This document shows, one piece after another, positions 33,676-42,653 of a DNA stretch of 64,000 nt. The DNA comes from Mucilaginibacter dorajii (GTDB lineage: Bacteria; Bacteroidota; Bacteroidia; Sphingobacteriales; Sphingobacteriaceae). The DNA lies in NCBI RefSeq assembly GCF_024808255.1, contig NZ_JANTYS010000003.1:1-64000 (forward strand), read 5' to 3'. The position numbers and the translations under genes were made by a program. Numbering within the stretch: the first letter of the stretch is position 1; the number at the start of each line of letters is the position of its first letter. The notes beneath the pieces are model-generated. The model saw only the letters and a list, made by a program, of their open reading frames with translations. It was not told the DNA's origin and ran no database searches.

Positions 33676-34386
33676 TTATTGCTTTAAGTTAAACGAACCT
33701 TTAACAGTATGGCTGGCGAAAGATTCGTCCATTACCGTGGTGTTAAAAGTGCCAGTTACCGTTCCTTTTAAAGTGGTTGAATAGGTTAATACAGTAGCTT
33801 TTGCCCTGCCACCTGAGCCGGTTAACGCTTTACCTCCTGAAGTTATAGAAGTTAAAAATATATCAAAAGTACCCGGTACAGCGCCCATAAATGACATGAT
33901 AAAAGCATTGTTAGTATCCTGGGGGTTAAGCATACCTATTTGTACGCCTCCATTAGGGTATAGGAAACTTGTTTGAGGGTCCCCTGGTTTAAATATCACA
34001 AAATTGGTGTAAGAGTTTAAGGTAACAACAGATCCGTTATCAACCTGGTAAATAATGGTGCCGGTTGCACCGATAGCAAGGCCAGCTCCGTCTTCTGTTC
34101 CGGTTCCAGTACCAGTACCCGTTCCAGTGCCTGTGCCGGTTCCAGTGCCTGTGCCGGTTCCAGTGCCTGTTCCAGTTCCGGTACCTGTTCCAGTGCCAGT
34201 ACCCGTTCCTGTGCCGGTACCAGTACCAGTTCCAGTTCCAGTTCCAGTTCCAGTACCAGTTCCCGTTCCCGTATTAGTAGTTGTGGTTGAAGCTCCGGCT
34301 GGGAGCACATCTCCTTCGAGTTTACAGCTGCTTACTGTAGCCGTTAAAAACAGGAAAGTAAAAATTTTGCAGTAAATATTTTTCAT
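33676..34386 (-). CDS. Lipoprotein with Gly-Thr repeat linker
   Basis: 236 aa from the ATG at 34384-34386. Signal peptide with lipobox at Cys21 (TVSSC). Then a linker of 29 Gly-Thr dipeptides (residues 40-97), encoded by a hexanucleotide-like GGTACC/GGAACT microsatellite with few interruptions. The C-terminal domain (98-236) is a small beta-barrel of calycin type, similar to DUF6252 proteins, with no catalytic motif. It is anchored in the outer or inner membrane facing the periplasm. The repeat length is likely variable. Confidence 0.82.
   Translation of the reverse strand: MKNIYCKIFTFLFLTATVSSCKLEGDVLPAGASTTTTNTGTGTGTGTGTGTGTGTGTGTGTGTGTGTGTGTGTGTGTGTGTGTGTGTGTGTGTGTGTEDGAGLAIGATGTIIYQVDNGSVVTLNSYTNFVIFKPGDPQTSFLYPNGGVQIGMLNPQDTNNAFIMSFMGAVPGTFDIFLTSITSGGKALTGSGGRAKATVLTYSTTLKGTVTGTFNTTVMDESFASHTVKGSFNLKQ
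34096..34269. repeat. Tandem repeat encoding (Gly-Thr)29
   Basis: 174 bp of 6-bp units with synonymous variation (GGTACC, GGAACT, GGCACA). On the other strands it yields false Pro-Val and Leu-Glu ORFs. Confidence 0.95.
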
Positions 34387-34500
34387 ATGCACTCAGCTGA
34401 TTTTAATAGTTTTACGTGCATTAAATATATAATAGTTTCGCGTTATTTAAAAATGTTGAAAACTAATTTGCGCTTTGATTGTATTGCTTTCGCCATAAGC

Positions 34501-34546
34501 AAAAATAGCGCGTGTTAAATGTAAAATCCATTTAACACGCGCTATT
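34501..34546 (-). terminator. Strong hairpin terminator of the DsbA-like gene
   Basis: 18-bp perfect arms (34504-34521 and 34529-34546) with a 7-base loop, 74 bp after the stop of the minus-strand oxidoreductase gene, followed by TTTTT on that strand. Confidence 0.85.
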
Positions 34547-34619
34547 AAAGTTTTATAACGAAACTAATCACCCGGGCATTAATAAAAACCAGGGATAACC
34601 ATTTTAACCATTTTTTTGA

Positions 34620-35327
34620 TTATCCGCAATCACCATCCGGTGAGCACGATTCGCCTTCAATAATGGTAAGGGTGGGTTTTTGATTTTCCTGCTGCCACTC
34701 GGCAAATGATTTCTCAATAGTTTCCTGGAAAACCAGCACAGCCTGCGCGCCAGATACACCGTATTTACTGTTCATTACAAAAAACGGTACACCCCTGATA
34801 CCTAAATGCTGAGCTTCGGCAATATCGTGTTTTACAGCGTCGGCGTATGTATCACTTTCTAAAACCTGTTGTACCGCCGCTGCATCAAGACCAATAGCCG
34901 TACCAAGTTTTATGAGCGTTTCATTATCATCTATATTTAAGCCCTGGGTAAAATAACCATTAAATAAAGCTTCTTCGGCCTTATCGCCTAAACCTTGTTT
35001 TTTAGCAAAGTGACTAAAACGATGTGCTTTAAAGCTGTTAGCCACAACAGCACGGTCAAAATCATAGGCAAGACCAACTTCGGCTGCCATTTGGGTAACG
35101 TGGTTGTGCATTTGTTGGGCGTAATCAAGCGTCCAGCCCTTGGCATCAGCAAGGTATTGGTTTATGCTGATGTTGGGATCGGTTTTCATATCGGGGTTAA
35201 GCTGAAAGCTTTTCCACTCAATTTCTACCTGGTCTTTATACTCAAATTGTTCCAGGGCTTCTTCAAAACGACGTTTGCCTATATAACAAAACGGGCACAT
35301 CACATCGCTCCATATTTCTACTTTCAT
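34620..35327 (-). CDS. DsbA/FrnE-family oxidoreductase
   Basis: 235 aa. The thioredoxin-fold start holds CPFC at residues 11-14 (SDVMCPFCYIGKRRFEEAL), with the FrnE-like helical insert and GIRGVPFFVMNSKYGVSGAQ near the C-terminus containing cis-Pro. No signal peptide: cytoplasmic thiol oxidoreductase or isomerase, as in FrnE. The extra tail ends in Cys-rich CSPDGDCG. Redox partner unknown. Confidence 0.9.
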   Translation of the reverse strand: MKVEIWSDVMCPFCYIGKRRFEEALEQFEYKDQVEIEWKSFQLNPDMKTDPNISINQYLADAKGWTLDYAQQMHNHVTQMAAEVGLAYDFDRAVVANSFKAHRFSHFAKKQGLGDKAEEALFNGYFTQGLNIDDNETLIKLGTAIGLDAAAVQQVLESDTYADAVKHDIAEAQHLGIRGVPFFVMNSKYGVSGAQAVLVFQETIEKSFAEWQQENQKPTLTIIEGESCSPDGDCG

Positions 35328-35415
35328 TATTCGTGTTTTAATTGCTGAACAAATTTAGGTGATGGATTCTATATCGTTGTTGGGGTAAAGTAAAATTTGA
35401 TAGTAAATGAGCTGT

Positions 35416-35794
35416 CCTTCCCAATAGCCATGGATTTAAAACCTTGAGTGTTCGAAACGTTTAAAAGAGCAAGGGGAACGTGCGATTCCTTCCTTGGGGA
35501 AGCTACTGTGTGTACACATCTTTCTAAAAAAGAAAAATGTCATTTCGATAGAGCGAAGGAGGGGGATGAGGAGGGCGCGAAAGAGAAATCTTCTACGAGC
35601 GACAAGCAAACGTAGCCTGTCGTATAAGATTTCTCACCCTTGCCCTGCAAAATCCCTCCCTCCAAGGGTTCGAAATGACAACGTCTTTGTTTAGTGATAC
35701 GATTCCCAAAGATGTGTACACACAGTAGCCCGTTGGGAGGGAATAAAAAATCTTTCGAACACTCAAGGTTTTAAACCCATCGCTATTGGGAAGG
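35416..35794. repeat. Large nested inverted repeat (379 bp)
   Basis: 42-bp outer arms (35416-35457 and 35753-35794, 2 mismatches), then perfect 22-bp arms (35502-35523 and 35708-35729), then ATGTCATTTCGA-type inner arms (35537 and about 35669). No ORF. Occupies most of the gap before the decarboxylase gene. Confidence 0.9.
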
Positions 35795-35895
35795 GCCCTA
35801 CAGGTAGTTTTTACTCACATTTTATTTATCGCCAAACACTTGCATAAATTACTGTAAAACAATTGCTTTGTAACCGTTAATACACAACTGTCGCC

Positions 35896-36702
35896 ATGCA
35901 AAAAAAACGCGTTCCCTTATACCTTTTGTTAATCCCATTACTTTTTAACCAGGCAGCTATCGCGCAGCAAAAAACAAAACCGGCTAACGGCGATGATTTG
36001 TTTAGCGCGGGTTTCGCATCCGGGTTTATTGGCGGCTTGTATGATAACTGGTATCCTTACAAAGATCTGGAAAAACATGGTAATTTTGGCATAGGCGCAC
36101 CTGGCCATTTAGATGGAGAATTGCTGCTGCTTAACGGCAAAATCTACCAAACCCGGTCTACCGGTAAAACCACCCTGGTGGCCGATACCGGCAAACTCCC
36201 TTATGCCGTGGTATGCTTTTTTAAAGCCAAAAAGGTGTACAAACACACCGGGGCTTTAACCAAAACCGCGCTTTACAGTTACCTGGATAGTTTACTTACC
36301 AACCAAAACGGCATTTATGCCATACACATTAACGGTAAATTTAAGCTTGTTAAAACCAGGGCTTTCCCGCCGGTTGAAAAGCCTTACCTGCCGTTGGCAG
36401 CTATGCTTGACAGGCAGCACTTTTTTGAACATAACAATGTACAAGGCGACCTGGTAGGTTTCCGAATCCCAACATTTATGGAAGGCGCGCATATCAGCGG
36501 GTATCATTTTCATTTTCTGTCGATGGATAAACAAGCCGGAGGTCACTTGATTGATCTGCTGGCCGAAGACATCACCATTGAAATAGATACGCTTACAAGC
36601 TACACGATGGATTTGCCTCAGACTGCCGATTTCAACAACTTCGACTTTAAAAAAGACCGTAAAGAGGAGATCAAAAGTGTGGAAAACGGTAAAAAACAAT
36701 GA
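35896..36702 (+). CDS. Acetolactate decarboxylase, exported form
   Basis: 268 aa. The zinc-site motifs are present: HLDGELLLLNGKIYQ and HISGYHFHFLSMDKQAGGHLIDL, containing the metal-binding His residues and the conserved Glu. It converts acetolactate to acetoin with CO2 loss. Residues 1-23 look like a signal peptide (AIAQQ), so the enzyme is likely periplasmic or secreted; the catabolic acetolactate synthase is not adjacent. It starts a group with the AhpD-like and DUF3179 genes, 124 bp away. Confidence 0.88.
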   Translation: MQKKRVPLYLLLIPLLFNQAAIAQQKTKPANGDDLFSAGFASGFIGGLYDNWYPYKDLEKHGNFGIGAPGHLDGELLLLNGKIYQTRSTGKTTLVADTGKLPYAVVCFFKAKKVYKHTGALTKTALYSYLDSLLTNQNGIYAIHINGKFKLVKTRAFPPVEKPYLPLAAMLDRQHFFEHNNVQGDLVGFRIPTFMEGAHISGYHFHFLSMDKQAGGHLIDLLAEDITIEIDTLTSYTMDLPQTADFNNFDFKKDRKEEIKSVENGKKQ

Positions 36703-36826
36703 GTTGCCAAATAAATTTTTATGCTTCGTGCTGTTTATTTATTTTTTTAGATAAATTAGGGTCGATTATAAAACCTGTTATAAACTTATTGGCCGGCTGC
36801 AAAACCGGGAACTGTTAACTTTTGAT

Positions 36827-37390
36827 ATGCCATACATACCATTAGATGAAAACCTGCCGGGTATTACCGGCTTGTTGAATTATCGCCTGGATACAGCTTT
36901 GCCCATAAGGCAGCTTACCCAGATCTTACTGCGCGGCGAATCGACGCTTACCGAAGGGGAGCGTGAGTTGATTGCCACTGTAGTAAGTAATGGTAACCAA
37001 TGCCGTTTTTGTACTAACGCCCACACGGCGGCAGCGGATGTATTACTTGGCGAAACAGAAACCGCCGAAAAAGTTAAGAACGATCCCGATAACGCTTCCG
37101 TAAGCGAAAAAATGAAATACCTGCTGGAGATTGCCCGCAAAACCCAGGTAAGCGGTAAAAATGTAACGACGGAACTGGTTGAAAAGGCCAAACAAGCCGG
37201 CGCTACTGATCTGGAACTACATGATACCGTTCTCATCGCCGCATTGTTTAGTTTATATAACCGCTACGTAGATGGCCTGGCCAGTGTAACGCCCACCGAA
37301 CCCGCATTTTATAACCGGCTTGCGGGTATTCTTAAAACAAATGGTTACCTGCCATCGGCAAACAGGTATGCCGCCTTAAAAGCAGATTAA
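36827..37390 (+). CDS. Carboxymuconolactone decarboxylase/AhpD-like protein
   Basis: 187 aa. The CxxC-x3-H redox signature CRFCTNAHTAA (about residues 61-68) lies in an all-alpha CMD domain, with the conserved Glu of TEGERELIA upstream. AhpD-like proteins act in peroxide reduction by thiol-disulfide exchange. The stop codon directly abuts the DUF3179 ATG (37391), so they are translated together. Partner peroxiredoxin not seen. Confidence 0.86.
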   Translation: MPYIPLDENLPGITGLLNYRLDTALPIRQLTQILLRGESTLTEGERELIATVVSNGNQCRFCTNAHTAAADVLLGETETAEKVKNDPDNASVSEKMKYLLEIARKTQVSGKNVTTELVEKAKQAGATDLELHDTVLIAALFSLYNRYVDGLASVTPTEPAFYNRLAGILKTNGYLPSANRYAALKAD

Positions 37391-38626
37391 ATGAAGAAAT
37401 ATATACACAGACCAGGGATATTTTGGATTGGAATAATTTTGTTGGTGCTGCCCGGCCTGGTACACGCTTATCTGCTAATGCCTTTTCCCGGCAGCCAGGA
37501 CCTCAATGCCATTACTGTTTGTTATTACTTAGAGAAAATTGTTAACCCGCTGCGCTTGATAGGGTTGATATTTATTGTTTGGTACCTGTACAAATTCTAC
37601 GCTAAAAACACCCAAAGGGGCAAATGGGTAAAGGCCATTGTATTTTTACTTTGCCTGGGTAGTTTTTACCTTACCGATTATATGTACAAGGCCGAAACTA
37701 TGTTTAAAGAAACAGAGGCGGTCAAATTTGCCAGCGGACTAACCAATAAAGTCCCGCTAACTTACCTGGTAGTTGGTGTGGTAAGCAATGGCGTAGCCAA
37801 AGCGTACCCGGTTATTTATTTAGGCTATCATCATAAGGTGCAGGATAATGTTGGCCAGCAACCAGTATTGGTAACTTATTGCACCATGTGCCGCACCGGC
37901 AGGGTTTATAACCCGGTGGTAAATGGCAAAAGGCAAAATTTTCGGCTGGTTGGCGCAAGGCATTATAACGCCATTATCGAAGACGAAAGTACCAAAACCT
38001 GGTGGTACCAGGCAACCGGTAATGCCGCCGTTGGTAAGCTGAAAGGGCAGCATTTACAGGAGTTACCATATGAGCAGCTAACCCTTGGCGCCTGGCTGCA
38101 AAAACACCCTGCATCGTTAATCATGCAGCCCGATCAGCTGTATGTCCCAGATTACGCTGATCTTAAAAATTACGATAGGGTACAGGCTATTGATAAAGAT
38201 AGCGCGCTGAAAAATAAGGATTCACTGATTCGTAAAAGCTGGGTTATCGGGGTGATCATTAACGGGCAGGCGAAAGCTTACGACTGGCGGCACATCCACA
38301 ATAAACGCTTACTGAACGATGAGTTTAACCATAACTCCTTGCTCATCGGCATTGAAAAAGACAGCCTGAGTTACCATGTATGGAACACTACCGTAAATGG
38401 CAAAACGTTCCACTTTGATTTAAATAAAGACGACCAGCTAACCGACAAAGAAACCGCGTCTGTTTGGGATTGGGATGGTTTGTGTACAGCAGGTACGCAA
38501 AAAGGGCAACGCTTAACCAAAGTGCAGGCCTACCAGGAGTACTGGCATTCCTGGAAACACTTCCACCCGGCAACCGCGTTTTGGAAAGACGGGCAAATTG
38601 AGCCTACTGTAGCTATGATCTATTAG
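37391..38626 (+). CDS. DUF3179 membrane protein
   Basis: 411 aa. Two to three N-terminal transmembrane segments (about 8-28, 45-65, 78-95) precede the DUF3179 domain with YCTMCRTGRVYNP (CxxC-like) and the WDWDGLCTAGTQKG tail. The family is found in Bacteroidota and Proteobacteria membranes; function unknown, perhaps redox because of the Cys pair. Its coupling to the AhpD-like gene supports a redox link. Confidence 0.86.
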   Translation: MKKYIHRPGIFWIGIILLVLPGLVHAYLLMPFPGSQDLNAITVCYYLEKIVNPLRLIGLIFIVWYLYKFYAKNTQRGKWVKAIVFLLCLGSFYLTDYMYKAETMFKETEAVKFASGLTNKVPLTYLVVGVVSNGVAKAYPVIYLGYHHKVQDNVGQQPVLVTYCTMCRTGRVYNPVVNGKRQNFRLVGARHYNAIIEDESTKTWWYQATGNAAVGKLKGQHLQELPYEQLTLGAWLQKHPASLIMQPDQLYVPDYADLKNYDRVQAIDKDSALKNKDSLIRKSWVIGVIINGQAKAYDWRHIHNKRLLNDEFNHNSLLIGIEKDSLSYHVWNTTVNGKTFHFDLNKDDQLTDKETASVWDWDGLCTAGTQKGQRLTKVQAYQEYWHSWKHFHPATAFWKDGQIEPTVAMIY

Positions 38627-38628
38627 GT

Positions 38629-38928
38629 TTACCCCTCAATAACAGCAACAATTTTGCTTACGTCGATGTCATTCAACAGCTCTGTTTCCGGGATGTTAGG
38701 GTAATATTTTTTGAGAATTTTTTGGATAAGCAGGTAGCTTTCCATTGATTGAATGGGTGGGTTGGCCAACTCGCTGATGATAGAGCCGATCATTTTTAGC
38801 TTTTTAACCTCGTATTGGTTAATCACAAAGTCGGAAGTCTTTTTTTTGCGGCTTTGGGTGATCAGGTCATCCAGTTTTTTTATTTCTTCGATCAGATCGA
38901 TCAGCTTTAGCACTTCCACTTTTTTCAT
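38629..38928 (-). CDS. Small helical protein of unknown function
   Basis: 99 aa from the ATG at 38926-38928 (MKKVEVLKLIDLI); the TTG upstream is a weak alternative. Rich in Lys, Glu, Ile and Leu with heptad-like spacing (LIDLIEEIKKLDDLI), probably a short coiled coil. No family recognised. It converges with the DUF3179 gene (2-bp gap) and faces the AraC gene across a repeat. Confidence 0.55.
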   Translation of the reverse strand: MKKVEVLKLIDLIEEIKKLDDLITQSRKKKTSDFVINQYEVKKLKMIGSIISELANPPIQSMESYLLIQKILKKYYPNIPETELLNDIDVSKIVAVIEG

Positions 38929-38998
38929 CGGGGTAAAATTAAGCAAATAAATAATGCAAGATGTGCAGATGTGCAAATTACAGATGTGCAGATGAAAA

Positions 38999-39036
38999 AA
39001 TGATTTGAAAATTTGAGAATTTGAAGATTTGAAAAT
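38999..39036. repeat. ATTTGAGAATTTGAAGATTTG repeat
   Basis: A-T rich TTTGA-unit repeat, related to those at 51299-51333 and 51417-51450. No coding role. Confidence 0.75.
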
Positions 39037-39133
39037 GGCAGGAAATCAATAATTCAGTAATTAAAATAGAATTCAATAATTCAGTAATTAAAAAGCTGTA
39101 ACAAACATCCCCTCCCGCTCGTCTCAATAGTAT

Positions 39134-39946
39134 ATGCTGCAGCTGCAAAAGGGTAAATATTTCGGGGTTCAAAACAAGGTCATTCATTTGGATAACCTGG
39201 TGATTACCGATACTGAGTATACCCATGATCGGGTGGACTGGCACACCCATCAAAACCCCTATTTTACCTTTTTACTGGCCGGCAATATGCAGGAAACCAA
39301 TAAAAAGGAAACCTACGAATGCAGCGAGGGTACCCTGCTTTTCCACAACTGGCAGGATGCGCATTGCAACGTTAAGCACCCAGGCTATACCCGCGGCTTT
39401 CACATTGAACTGGAGCAGGATTTTTTTGAACGTTATCAGCTACCGCTAAATAAAATGGAAGGCAGTACTATGTTGAATAACCCGGTATTCAAATTGCTTT
39501 TCCGTAATATGTACATGCAAACCAGGTATACGGCTGCTATCGAAAACTTATCCATCAGCGAATCACTTTTTAAAGTTTTTGGATTGCTTACCCATGTTGG
39601 TGAGCTGGAAACAGCCCGGCAACCGGCCTGGGTTAAAAAAATAAGGGAGGTGCTGCATGAGGATAATGCCACATCACTTTCCTGGGATGGTTTGGCTGCT
39701 ATAGCACAGGTGCACCCGGTGCACCTTTCGCGCCAGTTTCCTAAATATTTCAACACTACAGTTGGTGATTATCTTAAAAAACTAAGAATTGAACAGGCTG
39801 CCGGCTTGCTTGTCCAAACGGGTATGCCACTTACCCAAATCAGTTATGAATGTGGCTTTGCCGATCAGAGCCACTTTATCCGGTGCTTTAAAAAGGATGT
39901 TGGGGTAAGTCCGCTGCAATACCGTAAAATAATCTCGGCACGTTAA
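39134..39946 (+). CDS. AraC-family transcriptional regulator
   Basis: 270 aa. Cupin-type N-terminus (HTHQNPYFTFLLAG, then GTLLFHNW), and a C-terminal AraC HTH pair: SWDGLAAIAQVHPVHLSRQF and PLTQISYECGFADQSHFIRCF, ending in GVSPLQYR. Ligand unknown. It precedes the beta-lactamase-like hydrolase by 57 bp on the same strand, so that hydrolase may be its target or in its operon. Confidence 0.9.
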   Translation: MLQLQKGKYFGVQNKVIHLDNLVITDTEYTHDRVDWHTHQNPYFTFLLAGNMQETNKKETYECSEGTLLFHNWQDAHCNVKHPGYTRGFHIELEQDFFERYQLPLNKMEGSTMLNNPVFKLLFRNMYMQTRYTAAIENLSISESLFKVFGLLTHVGELETARQPAWVKKIREVLHEDNATSLSWDGLAAIAQVHPVHLSRQFPKYFNTTVGDYLKKLRIEQAAGLLVQTGMPLTQISYECGFADQSHFIRCFKKDVGVSPLQYRKIISAR

Positions 39947-40003
39947 CAATATACTATTTTGCCTGCGCTGCAGCTTGTACTATTGCGGTATAAATTATAA
40001 GCT

Positions 40004-41758
40004 ATGTTATCAACTCTATATTTTAAAAATAGCATTGCCGCAATAATCATTATGTTTTGCATCGGCAGTACTTGTTTTGCCCAAAGCGGCATGAAGGACT
40101 ATGGCGGTCACTGGGAAGGGCTTTTATCATCGCCACAAAACTTCAGTATTAAAGTAACCGTAAAAAAGGAAAAAACAGGATCGTACATCTTAACGCTTTC
40201 TGCAGGCCAGTCATCGGTAAAAAAACAATTTAAACTGTTGGCCGGTAATACTTTTGAAGTTAAGCCGGATAGTGACCTTGTGATAAAAGGGATAATCAAC
40301 ACCGAACAAAAGCAAATACGGCTAATGATCCGCTCGGTACAATGGAGCTATCATACCATGCTCACGGCCCCAAAAACAGGCGAATACACCGGCCGCTGGA
40401 ATATTTTATTAGCATCTAATTTCAGGCCCGAATTTTATGTAAGCGTGGAAGCCGGCGATACAGATACTACCAAATATGAAGCCTACTGCTTTTCGGCAGA
40501 TACCCGGTTTTCGGGTTTTGTTTGCGGTGGATTGGTTCAGCAAGGCGATAGTATCCACTTTAAAGATTTTCGCACCGGTACCCGGTTTAAAGGGAGGTTG
40601 GCCAAAGATGCCATTACGCTGCAGGCCTCAATAGCGGGCATGCCCATTACCAACGTTACACTACATAGGTCTGCTGCCGACTGGGATTTGAGCAGCAGGG
40701 CATCCAAGCTGCCATTCAATGGTAACGTTCCAGCCAATATGAACGATGGTCTGTCTGTAAGCAGTTTAAAAGCCGCCGGCTTTGATGAACGGTATTTAAA
40801 GTTGATGGCCGATAGCATTAATGCCAATAAGATTACCAATACGCACAGCGTACTCATCAGCCGTAGCGGTAAACTGGTATATGAACAGTATTTTAATGGC
40901 TTTGATGAGGGTACGGTGCATGATATGCGGTCGGCATCAAAAAGTATATCTTCTGCTTTGGTGGGCATTGCTATAGATAAGGGTTTGTTAAAGGATACCG
41001 CCCAAAAGCTCATTTCCTTTTTACCGCAGCGTTTTAAACATGTGGCCGATAATGATACCAGGAAACAAGCCATCAGTATTGGCAGCCTGCTTACCATGAG
41101 CTCGGGTCTGGATGCTATCGATTTTGGAATCGACCGAAAATCGGTTGCATCCGAAGATGAGTACCAAAACTCGCCCGACTGGCTTAAAACCGTAGTCGAG
41201 GCACCGATGATCAATTACCCCGGTACCCACGCCAATTACAGTTCGGCCAATCCATACTTGTTAGGGGTAATTATGGATACCGTGGTTAAACAACCGTTTG
41301 CCACGTTTATTGATCATCAATTGTTTGAACCATTGGGCATCAACAATTATATTGTGTTTAATGATCCGCTTAACCGCCCTTACTTTGGTGGCGGTATGCA
41401 CCTGCGGCCACGTGATATGTTAAAATTCGGTTTACTTTATGCCGATGGCGGTAAATGGAAAAACAGGCAGATCATCGGTAAAAATTGGGTTGATGCGTCG
41501 TTTAAAAAATATCTGGTATTAGAAAATCATCCCGAAAAAAATGAATATGGATTTTTGTGGTGGCATTATCATTACCTGGTTAACGGTAAACCCATCAACA
41601 CGATTGAAGCGCGTGGTGCAGGTGGGCAATACATTTTCATTGTTCCTCAATATCGGCTTGTAGTGGTGATCACATCGGCCAATTTCAGGAACCGCAGGGT
41701 GTGGCAGCCAGAGAAGATCATGGAAAATTACATCCTGCCGGCGGTGGCAACCCGATAA
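40004..41758 (+). CDS. Exported beta-lactamase-like serine hydrolase (class C fold)
   Basis: 584 aa with a signal peptide (about 1-28). A first beta-rich domain (about 30-230, DUF-type) precedes the beta-lactamase/transpeptidase fold with SxxK at Ser310-Lys313 (SASKS), a YSS-type second motif (NYSSANPYLLG) and the GAGGQ third-motif region. Proteins of this sort are esterases, peptidases or penicillin-binding relatives; an antibiotic-hydrolysing role is not implied. It follows an AraC gene, so may be induced. Confidence 0.86.
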   Translation: MLSTLYFKNSIAAIIIMFCIGSTCFAQSGMKDYGGHWEGLLSSPQNFSIKVTVKKEKTGSYILTLSAGQSSVKKQFKLLAGNTFEVKPDSDLVIKGIINTEQKQIRLMIRSVQWSYHTMLTAPKTGEYTGRWNILLASNFRPEFYVSVEAGDTDTTKYEAYCFSADTRFSGFVCGGLVQQGDSIHFKDFRTGTRFKGRLAKDAITLQASIAGMPITNVTLHRSAADWDLSSRASKLPFNGNVPANMNDGLSVSSLKAAGFDERYLKLMADSINANKITNTHSVLISRSGKLVYEQYFNGFDEGTVHDMRSASKSISSALVGIAIDKGLLKDTAQKLISFLPQRFKHVADNDTRKQAISIGSLLTMSSGLDAIDFGIDRKSVASEDEYQNSPDWLKTVVEAPMINYPGTHANYSSANPYLLGVIMDTVVKQPFATFIDHQLFEPLGINNYIVFNDPLNRPYFGGGMHLRPRDMLKFGLLYADGGKWKNRQIIGKNWVDASFKKYLVLENHPEKNEYGFLWWHYHYLVNGKPINTIEARGAGGQYIFIVPQYRLVVVITSANFRNRRVWQPEKIMENYILPAVATR

Positions 41759-41789
41759 GATAATCGCCGGGGGAAAATCGCCTTTTTAA

Positions 41790-41934
41790 AGGAGGCTCCA
41801 TCCGGAGCCAAAATTGTGGGTAAATTATTACTATAAACACGTAACTCCGCTGGAGTTGTGAAAAATAGGCTACGGCGTAGCTTCGTGTTTATAGCATAAT
41901 AAATATCAATGTTTTGGCCCCGTAGGTGCCTCCT
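41790..41934. repeat. 145-bp palindromic element
   Basis: Outer arms GGAGGCTCC / GGTGCCTCC and inner arms CTATAAACACG / CGTGTTTATAG enclose a hairpin AACTCCGCTGGAGTT and CTACGGCGTAG. It resembles REP-type elements. It sits after the beta-lactamase-like gene. Confidence 0.85.
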
Positions 41935-42059
41935 CTCTGTTTTCAATTTAAAGGCTGTGGCAAAACATTGATAACACGCTGATAATAACTTTTTAATAAT
42001 TTATTGGTAACTTAACTCAACAAAAAACATCTTATCTTAGATACCAATAAAATCACATT

Positions 42060-42422
42060 ATGAAAAGAAAATTATTTACAACTGCACTATTTGTTGGCTG
42101 CTTTATGGTATGCCTTGCGGCAATTGCCGATTTGAACGGAAAATGGGTTGGTAAAGTAGACATTGGCGGTACAGAGTACCCATTAAGTTACAATTTTAAA
42201 GTTGAAGGCGACAAGTTAACCGGTACTGCCTTAACTCCCGAAGGAGACGTGCCTTTAACCAATGGCAAAACTGATGGAACTACTTTTTCATTCAGTATAA
42301 GCACCAGCGGTATGGACATCCCTCACACCGGCAAATTTTATGGCGATTCAACTACCGTAGATCTTGACGTTAATGGTTCAAAATCGCACGCGGTTTTGAA
42401 AAGAGCCGAAGAGAAAAAATAA
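42060..42422 (+). CDS. Small exported beta-rich protein
   Basis: 120 aa. Signal peptide about 1-22 (CLAAIA). The mature part (DLNGKWVGKVDIGGTEYPLS...) is beta-rich with lipocalin/calycin-like strands. No catalytic motif; common in Sphingobacteriaceae. Function unknown. It is flanked by repeats on both sides. Confidence 0.7.
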   Translation: MKRKLFTTALFVGCFMVCLAAIADLNGKWVGKVDIGGTEYPLSYNFKVEGDKLTGTALTPEGDVPLTNGKTDGTTFSFSISTSGMDIPHTGKFYGDSTTVDLDVNGSKSHAVLKRAEEKK

Positions 42423-42468
42423 GATAAAGGACTGTCATCCTTCGTCCCTGCCCATGACAAGTCCACCA

Positions 42469-42551
42469 TGTCATTGCGAGGAACGAAGCAATCTCATGCT
42501 ATACAGGGCTGATCTGCACAGTTCGCGATTGCTTCGTTCCTCGCAATGACA
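42469..42551. repeat. TCATTGCGAGGAACGAAGC inverted-repeat element, copy 2
   Basis: Arms 42469-42493 and 42527-42551; the centre matches the reverse complement of copy 1 at 30117-30199 with few changes. Confidence 0.9.
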
Positions 42552-42653
42552 TAGCTTTACATTGTCATTTCACCTTCAGAATTTCGCGAAATTTGATAAC
42601 TCAGGATGACAGTTGTTTTTTAACTCTCATGGGTAGGTACCAAAACCGATGCG

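Noticed and set aside
34017..34375. Leu-Glu and Pro-Val repeat proteins opposite the lipoprotein
   Set aside because: Products of other frames of the (GT)29 tract; no independent support.
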